This document shows positions 26,047 through 35,254 of a stretch of 64,000 bases of DNA, in pieces. Each line of letters opens with the position of its first letter. Within the stretch, counting starts at the first letter, position 1. A program made the position numbers and the translations under genes. The notes under the pieces were generated by a model. The model was not told where the DNA came from. It worked only from the letters and a program-made list of their open reading frames with translations, and did not search any database. Origin of the DNA: JANQGH01 sp039030175 (lineage in GTDB: Bacteria; Pseudomonadota; Alphaproteobacteria; DSM-16000; Inquilinaceae); the NCBI GenBank assembly GCA_039030175.1, contig JBCCER010000003.1:6078-70077 (forward strand). Reading direction: 5' to 3'.

Positions 26047-27468
26047 ATGATCGATCTCAGCCAATTTCGCGGTCGTAGTTTCGGGGTCTTGGGTCTTGGC
26101 CGCACAGGCATGGCCACCGCCGATGCGCTAAAGGCGGCAGACGTCAAAGTGGTGGCCTGGGATGACGGCCTCGTCGGCCGATCCTGGGCTGAACGCGGGG
26201 GCATTCCGTTGCGCCGGTTCGCGACCGAGGGGCTCGGCGACATTGACACCCTGGTTCTGAGCCCCGGTATCCCACGCGGTTATCCGAGGCCCCACCCTGT
26301 CGTCCAATTGGCGCTCGACAATGATGTTCGGCTGATCAGCGATATCGACCTGCTGGCCGAAGCAAAGCCTGAGGCCAATTTCATCGGCATTACCGGCACG
26401 AACGGCAAGTCAACCACGACATCTTTGATCGGACACCTGCTGGCCAATGGCGGTTCTCCGGCCGAGGCAGGCGGCAACCTTGGACGGCCGGCCCTGTCAT
26501 TGGCATCGCTTGGCGCCGACGGCTGGTATGTGCTGGAGGTTAGCTCCTACCAGTTGGAAACCATCGAGGACGTGCCATGGTCAACCGGCGTGTTCTTGAA
26601 CATCACGCCCGACCATCTCGACCGATATCCCGATATGGACGGCTACATCGCCGCCAAACGGCGCCTCTTCGAAGGTAAGGGCAACCAGACCGCTGCGATT
26701 GTCGGCGTCGATGACGAGCCATCCCGAAAGGTAGCTAACGCGCTGGAGGCAGCCGGTCGACGTGTCGTCCCAATCTCGGCCATCGAGCCGGTCGACGGCG
26801 GCGTCTCGGCCGTAGACGGGAAGCTTGTCGATGCGATTGATAGTGCACCAATCGAAGTTTTCGACCTTGTCGGCGCACCAGCGTTGCCTGGTCAGCACAA
26901 CTGGCAAAACGCCGCAGCCGCCTACGCCGCTTGCAGGGTTGCTGGGTTGCCGTCGGAGAAGATCGTGCCGGGCCTGGCGACATTCCCAGGCCTCATGCAC
27001 CGGCAGCAAACAGTGGCCCATGTTTCTGGCATCCGGTTCGTCAACGACAGCAAGGCCACCAACCCCGACGCGGCGGCCAAAGCGCTTGGCAGTTACGACA
27101 CCGTCTATTGGATTGCCGGCGGGCGGCCCAAGGGAACAGGATTTGAGTCTCTGGCCCCTCACCTAAAACGCATCCGCCACGCCTTTCTGATTGGCGAGGC
27201 AGCCTCCGATTTGGCGGCCTTCATCGACGGCGCGTCGAAAGGCGGCTGCGTACCTCACAGCCATTGCACCGATCTGGATGCCGCGACGTCAGCGGCCTTT
27301 GATGCTGCCTTGGCAGATGGCGCCGAGAACGCCGTCGTGCTCTTGGCGCCAGCCTGCACGTCATGGGACCAGTTCGTCGACTTCGAGGCTCGTGGCGAGG
27401 CCTTCATCGCCTCGGTAACCGCAATCGCGCATCGGCACCAGACGCAGACCCTGGGCGGTGCAGCATGA
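26047..27468 (+). CDS. murD: UDP-MurNAc-L-Ala:D-Glu ligase MurD
   Basis: This 473-residue cytoplasmic ligase adds D-glutamate to UDP-MurNAc-L-Ala. The N-terminal Rossmann-like domain opens FGVLGLGRTGMATADAL; the ATP loop is TGTNGKSTTTSL at about 117; EVSSYQLETIE, NITPDHLDRY and the C-terminal NDSKATNPDAA and LLAPACTSWDQF are MurD signatures. The stop overlaps the ftsW start as ATGA. Confidence 0.96.
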   Translation: MIDLSQFRGRSFGVLGLGRTGMATADALKAADVKVVAWDDGLVGRSWAERGGIPLRRFATEGLGDIDTLVLSPGIPRGYPRPHPVVQLALDNDVRLISDIDLLAEAKPEANFIGITGTNGKSTTTSLIGHLLANGGSPAEAGGNLGRPALSLASLGADGWYVLEVSSYQLETIEDVPWSTGVFLNITPDHLDRYPDMDGYIAAKRRLFEGKGNQTAAIVGVDDEPSRKVANALEAAGRRVVPISAIEPVDGGVSAVDGKLVDAIDSAPIEVFDLVGAPALPGQHNWQNAAAAYAACRVAGLPSEKIVPGLATFPGLMHRQQTVAHVSGIRFVNDSKATNPDAAAKALGSYDTVYWIAGGRPKGTGFESLAPHLKRIRHAFLIGEAASDLAAFIDGASKGGCVPHSHCTDLDAATSAAFDAALADGAENAVVLLAPACTSWDQFVDFEARGEAFIASVTAIAHRHQTQTLGGAA

Positions 27469-28586
27469 CGGTCAGCATCACCCGCACCGATGCCACGGTA
27501 TTCGGCCGTTGGTGGTGGACGATCGACCGTCTGTCGCTGACAGCGCTCGGCATGCTGATCGGCCTGGGCGCCATCATGGTCGCGGCAGCCAGCCCGCCGG
27601 TGGCCGAGCGGATCAACCTGCCCGACTATCACTTCATCCAGCGACATCTGGTGCTGCTGGTGCCGACGATTGGAATTCTGGTCGTTTGCTCCACGCTTTC
27701 GGCCAACTGGGTCCGCCGTGTCTCGCTGCTCGTGCTGCTCGGCGGGCTTGCGGCGACGGCGGCTACCCTCGTCATCGGCGTAGAGATCAAGGGCGCAACA
27801 CGCTGGCTGCACCTGCCGGGAATGACGCTGCAGCCATCCGAATTCCTAAAGCCAGCCTTCGCCGTCACCGCAGCATGGCTGTTTTCGTTGCAAAAGACCG
27901 AGCGCTACGTCCCGGGATACCTGGCCTCGGCCCTGCTCTATGCGCTGGTGATGGGATTGCTGCTGATGCAGCCCGACCTTGGCATGGCTGTCGTGGTGAC
28001 CGCTGTTTGGGGTGTCCAATTCTTCGTCGCTGGTCTGCCGATCGCGGCCGTGATCCTGTTGGGGCTGATCGCCATCGGCGGCGGCGTTGCCAGCTATTTC
28101 ACCTTCCCCCACGTGGCCAGCCGTATCGACCGGTTCATGGATCCGGAAAGCGGCGACAGCTACCAGATCGACCGGTCTTTAGATGCCTTTGCCAATGGCG
28201 GCGTTTGGGGCGTCGGTCCGGGCGAAGGGGCCGTTAAGCAGTTCCTACCTGACGCCCATTCCGATTTTGTCTTCGCCGTGGCGGGCGAGGAGTTTGGCCT
28301 GTTGTGGTGCCTTCTGCTGGTCGCGCTCTTCGGCTTTGTGGTTATCCGCAGCCTGATCCGCGCCAGCCGCAGCGGTAACCTGTTCGTCGTATTGGCCGTG
28401 GGCGGTCTGGCGGCCCAGTTCGGCTTTCAAGCGCTGATAAATATGGGCTCGACATTGAGCCTCATCCCGACGAAGGGCATGACGCTGCCCTTCATCAGCT
28501 ATGGCGGCTCCTCAATGCTGGCGCTGGCGCTCGGCACCGGCCTGTTGCTCGCCCTCACGCGGCGACAGGCGGGGGGGCGAACATGA
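27465..28586 (+). CDS. ftsW: Septal peptidoglycan polymerase FtsW
   Basis: This 373-residue SEDS-family glycosyltransferase polymerises lipid II at the septum together with FtsI. About ten membrane segments are evident. The extracellular-loop region reads DGVWGVGPGEGAVKQFLPDAHSDFVFAV-like with the conserved DAHSDF, and the C-terminal PFISYGGSS is the family signature. The longer frame from 27363 runs inside murD and is rejected in favour of ATG 27465, which gives the ATGA overlap. Confidence 0.95.
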   Translation: MTVSITRTDATVFGRWWWTIDRLSLTALGMLIGLGAIMVAAASPPVAERINLPDYHFIQRHLVLLVPTIGILVVCSTLSANWVRRVSLLVLLGGLAATAATLVIGVEIKGATRWLHLPGMTLQPSEFLKPAFAVTAAWLFSLQKTERYVPGYLASALLYALVMGLLLMQPDLGMAVVVTAVWGVQFFVAGLPIAAVILLGLIAIGGGVASYFTFPHVASRIDRFMDPESGDSYQIDRSLDAFANGGVWGVGPGEGAVKQFLPDAHSDFVFAVAGEEFGLLWCLLLVALFGFVVIRSLIRASRSGNLFVVLAVGGLAAQFGFQALINMGSTLSLIPTKGMTLPFISYGGSSMLALALGTGLLLALTRRQAGGRT

Positions 28587-29713
28587 GCGGCCCGATCGTC
28601 TTGGCGGCGGGCGGTACCGGCGGCCATATCTTCCCAGCCGAGGCCATGGCAAGAGCCTTGATTGCGCGCGGAGAACAGGTCGTGTTGATCACCGATAAGC
28701 GGGGTCAAGCCTTCGGCGGCGACCTTGCCGGCGTTGAGACCCTTCGGGTACGGGCATCACGCTTGCAGTCGGGTCTGCTGGGCAAGGCCCGGACCGCCCT
28801 GGAACTTGGTATCGGCTATCGGCAAGCAATGACCCTGCTGAAGAAGTTGGAGCCGGTGGCTGTTGTCGGGTTTGGCGGATATCCGTCCCTTCCCACCGTG
28901 TTTGCCGCCAGCAGGTTGGGCCTTCGGATCGTGCTGCATGAACAAAACGCCGTCGTTGGCCGCGCCAACCGAATGCTGGCGGGCCGCGCACAACAGATCG
29001 GCGTTTCCTTTCCAACGGTTGCGGGGCTGGCAGACAGCGACGAGTCTAAGACTCGACTGATTGGCACGCCTGTGCGCCCGGAGATCGCAGCGCTCCACGG
29101 CAGCGCTTACGAGCCACCGAACGGCGGCGAGATTCGCTTGCTGGTGCTCGGCGGCAGCCAAGGCGCCCGCGTGTTCAGCGAAATCGTTCCGGCCGCCATC
29201 GACCGCATGCCGGAAGACGTCAAAAGGCGCCTGTTCATTGTCCAGCAGGCCCGGCCAGAGGATTTGGACGGCGCGACCATGGCTTACGCCAAGATTGGCG
29301 TCAAAGCGGAATTGGCGACCTTCTTTACCGACGTGCCAAGAAGGCTAGCGGCCTGCCATCTTGCGATCACTCGTGCAGGCGCATCGACCTGCGCCGAATT
29401 GACGGTCGCCGGCCGTCCGTCGATCCTGGTGCCCTACCCGTATGCCGCCGACGATCACCAACGGGCCAATGCCCAGAACTTGGTCGAGGCCGGAGCGGCC
29501 TGGGTCTTGCCGCAGGACGGCTTTACGGTCGAAGGGCTGGCGGGTTGCCTCGATAATCTGTTGATGTTGCCGGAAACCCTGACCCGCGCGGCTGAGGATG
29601 CCAGCAAGCTGGGCATCGTCGACGCGGCCGATCGCTTGGCCGACTTGGTGTTGGGCGCGAGCCACAACGGCGGTGCCAATGGCAATTCGCCTGTCATGGA
29701 GGCAGCCGAATGA
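28583..29713 (+). CDS. murG: UDP-GlcNAc transferase MurG
   Basis: This 376-residue GT-B glycosyltransferase converts lipid I to lipid II at the inner face of the membrane. N-terminal AAGGTGGHIFPAEA binds the acceptor, HEQNAVVGRANR follows, and the C-domain has LVLGGSQGARVFSE and ITRAGASTCAELTVAGRPSI with the UDP-GlcNAc-binding glutamate, then PYPYAADDHQ. It overlaps ftsW and murC by four bases each. Confidence 0.97.
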   Translation: MSGPIVLAAGGTGGHIFPAEAMARALIARGEQVVLITDKRGQAFGGDLAGVETLRVRASRLQSGLLGKARTALELGIGYRQAMTLLKKLEPVAVVGFGGYPSLPTVFAASRLGLRIVLHEQNAVVGRANRMLAGRAQQIGVSFPTVAGLADSDESKTRLIGTPVRPEIAALHGSAYEPPNGGEIRLLVLGGSQGARVFSEIVPAAIDRMPEDVKRRLFIVQQARPEDLDGATMAYAKIGVKAELATFFTDVPRRLAACHLAITRAGASTCAELTVAGRPSILVPYPYAADDHQRANAQNLVEAGAAWVLPQDGFTVEGLAGCLDNLLMLPETLTRAAEDASKLGIVDAADRLADLVLGASHNGGANGNSPVMEAAE

Positions 29714-31161
29714 GGGAAATGCCTCTCGATATCGGCCGCATCCACTTTGTCGGCATTGGCGGCATCGGGATGAGCGGCATAGCCGAGATCCTGGGCAACC
29801 TCGGCTATGACGTACAGGGCAGTGACATTGCCGAAGGCCCGAACGTCGAACGACTGCGCGCGCTGGGCATTCCGGTTGCGATCGGCCACCGGGCCGAGAA
29901 CATTGCAGACTGCGCCGTAGTGGTCGCGTCTTCGGCGGTCAAGGCCAACAACCCAGAGGTTGCAGCCGCGCGAGCCGCCATGATCCCCGTCGTCCGCCGG
30001 GCCGAAATGCTGGGCGAACTGATGCGACTGAAATGGTCGATCGCCGTGGGCGGTACCCACGGCAAGACCACCACGACCTCATTAGTCGCCGCCCTGTTGG
30101 ATGGCGCCGGGCTCGACCCTACGATTGTCAATGGCGGTATCATCAACGCCTACGGAACGAACGCGCATCTTGGCCAGGGCGACTGGATGGTGGTTGAGGC
30201 CGATGAGAGCGACGGCACCTTCACCCGGCTGCCGGCGACGATCGCGGTGGTGACTAACATCGACCCCGAGCATCTCGACTTCTACGGCACCTTCGACGGG
30301 GTTCGCGCGGCGTTCGAGCAGTTTGTAACAAACGTCCCGTTCTATGGCTTTGCGGCCATGTGCATCGATCATCCCGAGGTCCAGGCGATGATCCCGCGCG
30401 TTTTGGACCGGCGCGTCGTCACCTATGGCTTCAGCCCTCAGGCTGACCTCAGAGCCGTCAACCTGACGATGGATCCGTCAGGCGCTCGCTTCGATGTCGT
30501 CATGCGCGATCGGATCAGCGGCGAAGGTCGAACGGTTAGCGGCCTGTATTTGCCGATGCTGGGCCAGCACAACGTGCTCAACGCCCTCGCCGCGATCGCG
30601 GTGGCGACTGAAATGGGCATCGACGACGACCGCATTCGGCGCGGCTTGGCCGCCTTCGCCGGTGTGAAACGCCGCTTCACTAAAACCGGCGAAGTCGACG
30701 GCGTCACGATCATCGACGATTACGGCCATCATCCGGTTGAGATTGCTGCGGTCTTAGCGGCGGCTCGGGGCGGCGCTGGAGCTGACAACCGGGTCATTGC
30801 TGTTGTGCAGCCCCATCGCTACAGCCGTCTTGAAAGCCTGTTCGAAGAGTTCTGCACCTGCTTCAACGATGCCGACATGGTGATCGTCGCCGATGTCTAT
30901 GCGGCGGGCGAACAACCCATTGAAGGCGCCGACCGAGACCATCTCGTCGAAGGGTTGCGTACCAGGGGTCATCGAGAGGTGTTCCCGCTGGACGGTCCTG
31001 AAATGCTGGCGCCGACCGTTCACCATGTTGCCCGCGCCGGTGATCTCGTTGTTTGTCTGGGGGCCGGCAACATCACCAAGTGGGCCAACGCCCTGCCGGC
31101 AGAACTCGCCGCCCTGCGCAATCCGGTAGCCGCCCAGTTGAGTCAGGGAGGCGGGCGATGA
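29710..31161 (+). CDS. murC: UDP-MurNAc:L-alanine ligase MurC
   Basis: This 483-residue ligase starts the stem peptide. FVGIGGIGMSGIAEIL at the N terminus and VGGTHGKTTTTSLVA (about 115) bind UDP-sugar and ATP; EADESDGTF, NIDPEHLDFYG and DDYGHHPVEIAAVL are MurC marks. It has the expected length. Coupled to murG and murB by overlaps. Confidence 0.97.
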   Translation: MREMPLDIGRIHFVGIGGIGMSGIAEILGNLGYDVQGSDIAEGPNVERLRALGIPVAIGHRAENIADCAVVVASSAVKANNPEVAAARAAMIPVVRRAEMLGELMRLKWSIAVGGTHGKTTTTSLVAALLDGAGLDPTIVNGGIINAYGTNAHLGQGDWMVVEADESDGTFTRLPATIAVVTNIDPEHLDFYGTFDGVRAAFEQFVTNVPFYGFAAMCIDHPEVQAMIPRVLDRRVVTYGFSPQADLRAVNLTMDPSGARFDVVMRDRISGEGRTVSGLYLPMLGQHNVLNALAAIAVATEMGIDDDRIRRGLAAFAGVKRRFTKTGEVDGVTIIDDYGHHPVEIAAVLAAARGGAGADNRVIAVVQPHRYSRLESLFEEFCTCFNDADMVIVADVYAAGEQPIEGADRDHLVEGLRTRGHREVFPLDGPEMLAPTVHHVARAGDLVVCLGAGNITKWANALPAELAALRNPVAAQLSQGGGR

Positions 31162-32105
31162 TGACCGCAGCCCAGAAGTTCGAAACACGACTGATTGATC
31201 GACTGCCAGCGGTGCGCGGCCGTCTGACCGAAAATGCTGACCTGTCGCGGGTCACCTGGTTCCGCGTCGGCGGACCGGCAGAGGTTTTGTTCAAACCGGC
31301 AGACCGCGGAGATCTCGCAGCCTTTTTGGCAGCGTGCCCTGCCGATATCCCGATCACAGTGATCGGCGTCGCCTCCAACCTGCTGGTCCGCGACGGCGGC
31401 GTACCGGGCGTGACCATTCGGCTTGGCCGGGACTTCGCGCTCATCGACGCCGAAGGCGATCAGGTGCGGGCCGGGTCAGCGGCACTGGACATCCACGTCG
31501 CGCGGGTCGCCATGGAGGCCGGTGTCGCGGGCCTGGAGTTTCTTGTCGGCATTCCCGGCACGATCGGCGGCGGGCTACGCATGAATGCCGGCGCCTACGG
31601 CACCGAGTTCAAGGATGTCCTGGTCGAGGCCGAGGCGGTCGACCGTTCGGGCCGAATCTATCGGGTCGGGCCAACTGATTTGGGCATGAGCTATCGGCAT
31701 ACCGACGCACCCGCTGACTGGATCTTTACCGGGGCCCTATTGCAAGGCGGCCCTGGTGATGCGCGCGCAATCGCCGCGCGGATGAAGGAGATCACCGACG
31801 CGCGAGAGGAAACGCAGCCCATTCGTGCCCGAACAGGCGGATCGACTTTTGCCAATCCGCCAGGTCACAAAGCCTGGCAGGTGATCGACGGCGCTGGCTG
31901 TCGGGGCCTGCGTGTTGGCGGTGCGCAGGTCTCCGAGAAGCACTGCAACTTCCTGATCAACACCGGCACCGCGACGGCCGGCGATCTTGAGGCGTTGGGC
32001 GAACTGGTACGCCAGCGTGTCAAGGACAAGTTCGACATCGAGCTGCGCTGGGAAATCAGGCGGATCGGCATCCCGCTGCCAGGGCAGGAGGTCGCCCATG
32101 GCTAA
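31158..32105 (+). CDS. murB: UDP-MurNAc dehydrogenase MurB
   Basis: This 315-residue FAD enzyme reduces UDP-GlcNAc-enolpyruvate to UDP-MurNAc with NADPH. It is the short type II form: WFRVGGPAEVLFKPAD, IGVASNLLVRDGG, GIPGTIGGGLRMNAGAYG and GGSTFANPPGHKAW, where the serine is the proton donor. The start at ATG 31158 overlaps the murC stop. The GC frame upstream is open but non-homologous. The last eight bases overlap ddl. Confidence 0.96.
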   Translation: MMTAAQKFETRLIDRLPAVRGRLTENADLSRVTWFRVGGPAEVLFKPADRGDLAAFLAACPADIPITVIGVASNLLVRDGGVPGVTIRLGRDFALIDAEGDQVRAGSAALDIHVARVAMEAGVAGLEFLVGIPGTIGGGLRMNAGAYGTEFKDVLVEAEAVDRSGRIYRVGPTDLGMSYRHTDAPADWIFTGALLQGGPGDARAIAARMKEITDAREETQPIRARTGGSTFANPPGHKAWQVIDGAGCRGLRVGGAQVSEKHCNFLINTGTATAGDLEALGELVRQRVKDKFDIELRWEIRRIGIPLPGQEVAHG

Positions 32106-33018
32106 GCGGGTCGCAGTACTGATGGGCGGCTGGTCGGCTGAGCGCGAGGTGTCGCTGACATCGGGCGCAGCGGCCGCAAAGGCGTTGCGTGAGGGCGGCT
32201 TTGACGTCGAGACAATCGATGTCGACCACGACCTTAAAGACCTGACCAGCGCCCTGAGCCCTGCCCCTGACGTTGTGTTCAACGCACTGCATGGGCGCGG
32301 CGGCGAGGACGGCGTGATCCAGGGCGTGCTCAACTTCTTGGAGATCCCCTACACCCATTCGGGCGTTGCCGCTTCCTCGATTGCCATGAACAAACCACTG
32401 GCCAAGCGGCTGCTAAGCGCGGTCGGTATCCAGAGCCCGCGCGGCGAAGTTCACAGCCCTGTCGAAGTCGCCTCGCGCCACGTGATGGATCCGCCATACG
32501 TGGTGAAGCCCGCGGCCGAGGGATCCAGTGTCGGCGTTCGCATCGTGCGCCAAGGCGACAACCAGCCGCCAATCGACATCAAGGAATGGGCCTTCGGCGG
32601 CGACGTGCTGGTTGAAAGCTATATACCCGGCCGGGAGCTGACTGTCGGCGTTATGGGCGACCGTGCGCTTACCGTGACCGAGATCCAGCACAGTCACGGC
32701 TTCTTCGACTACGAGGCCAAGTATGTCAGCGGTCATGCAAAGCATATACTTCCGGCGAAACTTCCGAAGGTTGTGTTCGATGCCTGCATGGACCAAGCGC
32801 TGACCGCTCACCGGACGCTGGGATGCAACGGGATCAGCCGATCTGACTTCCGGTATGACGACAGCTTACCGGGAACCGACGGCCTTTACTTTCTTGAGGT
32901 CAACACCCAGCCGGGATTCACCTCAATCTCGCTGGTGCCCGAACAGGCCGATCATGTCGGTGTGTCGTTCGTCGAACTGTGTCGCTGGCTGGTGGAGACC
33001 GCGTCATGCCACGCGTAG
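32098..33018 (+). CDS. ddl: D-alanine:D-alanine ligase
   Basis: This 306-residue ATP-grasp enzyme provides D-Ala-D-Ala for MurF. VAVLMGGWSAEREVSL opens the protein, NALHGRGGEDG is the substrate loop, PYVVKPAAEGSSVGV the ATP-grasp lysine region, and EVNTQPGFTSISLVPEQA the metal-binding end; the more usual wording is NTLPGMT, a conservative variant. AGGAGG precedes the ATG, which lies eight bases inside murB. ftsQ begins 13 bases before its stop. Confidence 0.95.
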   Translation: MAKRVAVLMGGWSAEREVSLTSGAAAAKALREGGFDVETIDVDHDLKDLTSALSPAPDVVFNALHGRGGEDGVIQGVLNFLEIPYTHSGVAASSIAMNKPLAKRLLSAVGIQSPRGEVHSPVEVASRHVMDPPYVVKPAAEGSSVGVRIVRQGDNQPPIDIKEWAFGGDVLVESYIPGRELTVGVMGDRALTVTEIQHSHGFFDYEAKYVSGHAKHILPAKLPKVVFDACMDQALTAHRTLGCNGISRSDFRYDDSLPGTDGLYFLEVNTQPGFTSISLVPEQADHVGVSFVELCRWLVETASCHA

Positions 33019-33875
33019 CGCCAACCGCCATTCCGACGCCGGCCCGGCGCCGCCCTGGCCCACTCAAGCGTTTTGCACGTGGCCTGCGCTTCGGTGTCGT
33101 CATGGTCTTCGTATTCGGAATCTTAGGTGGCAGCGGATGGGCCGTGGCCAGCGGCCGTGCAGCAGCCTGGTGGAACGAGATTTGGGTCAAGACGCTCGCG
33201 TTCACCGCCGATATCGGATTTAGCGTTGAGGAAGTGGTGGTGACCGGACGAGGCGTGAGTGATCGCGACGCGATCTGGCAAGCGCTGGACGTGGAACGCG
33301 GCGATCCTATCCTGAGCTTCGACGCCACAGCAGCGATGGACCGTATTGTCGCGCTGCCTTGGGTGAAATCGGCAACGATCCAGCGGCAGTTGCCGGATGT
33401 CTTGCGGCTCAGGATCGAGGAACGGCAACCCCTTGCCCTTTGGCAACAAGACGGGGTCGTCCGATTGATCGACGCCGACGGTGTCGAGCTTGCGCAAGAC
33501 GATCTGGGCGCTTTTGGTCCGTTGCTGCTTGTCGTCGGTTTTGGGGCACAAACCGAGGCCGCGACGTTGATCGCCACTCTCGAAAACGCCCCATTGGTTG
33601 CCGATCAGGTGACGGCCGCCATTTGGGTTGGCGATCGCCGCTGGGACCTGCGCCTGGACAACGGCATCACGGTGCAGCTGCCGGAAGACAATCTGGCGGC
33701 GGCAATCGATCAGATCGAAACCATCGAGGCAGCCGACGGACTGCTGAACCGCGATATCGCAAGAATTGACATGCGTCTGGACGACCGCGTCGTCGTCCGG
33801 ATGACGCCTCCACCGGCCGCCGAAGGGGAACTGGAGGCTGAGGTAATAGACTCGAACGCAGGGGAATCGACGTAA
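33006..33875 (+). CDS. ftsQ: Cell division protein FtsQ
   Basis: This 289-residue bitopic protein links early and late divisome parts. A basic cytoplasmic tail of about 35 residues (with PARRRPGPLKRF) precedes a membrane helix at about 36-58. The POTRA domain follows with FSVEEVVVTGRGVSDRDAI, then LPWVKSATIQRQLPDVLRLRIEERQPLALW, which is classic FtsQ. The acidic C-terminal tail is variable. ATG 33006 lies inside ddl; a GTG at 32979 is an alternative. Confidence 0.92.
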   Translation: MPRVAPTAIPTPARRRPGPLKRFARGLRFGVVMVFVFGILGGSGWAVASGRAAAWWNEIWVKTLAFTADIGFSVEEVVVTGRGVSDRDAIWQALDVERGDPILSFDATAAMDRIVALPWVKSATIQRQLPDVLRLRIEERQPLALWQQDGVVRLIDADGVELAQDDLGAFGPLLLVVGFGAQTEAATLIATLENAPLVADQVTAAIWVGDRRWDLRLDNGITVQLPEDNLAAAIDQIETIEAADGLLNRDIARIDMRLDDRVVVRMTPPPAAEGELEAEVIDSNAGEST

Positions 33876-33880
33876 GCGCC

Positions 33881-35149
33881 ATGGGTTTGAACGGCACCAA
33901 ACGACCGAAGACGAAAAACCGGGGCGAGATCATGGCCGCCCTGGATGTGGGAACGTCCAAAATTGTCTGCTTCATCGCACGCGTTGACGGCGACGGCACG
34001 CCCACCGTGATCGGTACCGGACACCACATAAGCCAGGGCGTCAGGGCAGGAGCCATCATTGATATGGAGGCGGCCGTCCAGGTGATCGGCAGCGCCATCG
34101 AGTCAGCCGAAAAGACGGCTGGCGAGCAAATCGACCAGGTTCACGTCAACCTCTCCGGTGGGCACCCAGCATCGCAGACAATTAGCGTCGAAGTTGCGAT
34201 CTCAAACTCCGAGGTCACCGAAACGGATCTGATGCGCGCACTTCGCGGCCAGAACCAAGCACCATTGGGCCCCGATAGCGAAATTGTTCATGCGATCCCG
34301 GTCTCGTACATCGTCGATGGCGCCCGAGGCATCAGCGACCCGCGCGGCATGTATGGCGAGCGGCTTGGCGTCGATCTGCATCTGGTTACGGCCGGATCCA
34401 GCGCGATACGCAATTTGGAGACCTGCATAAGGCGGTGCCATTTGGAGGTCGAGAGTCTGGTGTCCAGCGCCTATGCCGCTGGCCTTGCCTGCCTGGTGCC
34501 CGACGAAATGGAACTGGGCTGCACTATCATCGATATGGGTGCCGGCACCACGACCCTGGCCGTCTTCTTTGAAGGCAAGATGGTGTTTACTGACACGATC
34601 CCGGTCGGCGGCGCCCATGTCACCAACGATTTGGCGCGCGGACTGACCACGAAGCTGACCCATGCGGAGCGAATGAAGACGCTGTTCGGCAGCGCCATGC
34701 CTTCGGTCGCCGACGAACGCGAGGTCATCGACGTCCCACAAGTCGGCGAAGAAGATGAGGGGCACGTTAATCACGTCCCCAAAAGCCTTTTGACCGGAAT
34801 CATCCAGCCGCGCGTTGAGGAGATTTTCGAACTCGTGCGTGGCCGGCTGGAAGCTGGCGGGTTCGACAAGATCTCCGGCAGACGCGTCGTGCTGTGCGGC
34901 GGCGCAAGCCAGCTTCAAGGGGTTCGCGAGCTGGCACAGCTTGTGATGGACAAGCAGGTCCGTCTCGGTCGGCCGGCAGGACTTGACGGTCTCACCGATG
35001 GGATTTCGGGACCAGCATTTGCAACGACGGCAGGTTTGCTTGTGTCGCTTTCAGGCCAAGCGATGGACATCGCGGAAATCGGACCGGTCGATGACCGCAG
35101 ACAGGGAATGTGGGGCCGACTTGGAGGGTGGGTTCGTGAACATCTTTAG
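33881..35149 (+). CDS. ftsA: Cell division protein FtsA
   Basis: This 422-residue actin-like ATPase anchors FtsZ filaments to the membrane. ALDVGTSKIVCFIARV is the phosphate-1 motif, the SHS2 (1C) domain follows with QVHVNLSGGHPASQTI, phosphate 2 is IIDMGAGTTTLAVF (about 211-224), and GGASQLQGVRELA the adenosine motif. The C-terminal amphipathic helix RLGGWVREHL ends the protein. It starts five bases after ftsQ. Its stop is 105 bp before ftsZ, the widest gap within the cluster. Confidence 0.95.
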   Translation: MGLNGTKRPKTKNRGEIMAALDVGTSKIVCFIARVDGDGTPTVIGTGHHISQGVRAGAIIDMEAAVQVIGSAIESAEKTAGEQIDQVHVNLSGGHPASQTISVEVAISNSEVTETDLMRALRGQNQAPLGPDSEIVHAIPVSYIVDGARGISDPRGMYGERLGVDLHLVTAGSSAIRNLETCIRRCHLEVESLVSSAYAAGLACLVPDEMELGCTIIDMGAGTTTLAVFFEGKMVFTDTIPVGGAHVTNDLARGLTTKLTHAERMKTLFGSAMPSVADEREVIDVPQVGEEDEGHVNHVPKSLLTGIIQPRVEEIFELVRGRLEAGGFDKISGRRVVLCGGASQLQGVRELAQLVMDKQVRLGRPAGLDGLTDGISGPAFATTAGLLVSLSGQAMDIAEIGPVDDRRQGMWGRLGGWVREHL

Positions 35150-35254
35150 GCAGAACAACAGAGATTCAGCGCCGGGGAACCGGCGGCCTGACGGCCGGGG
35201 CGAGGCGGTCGACACAAGGCGGACGGTTACCAAAGGCGGAAAGGAGTTTTAGCG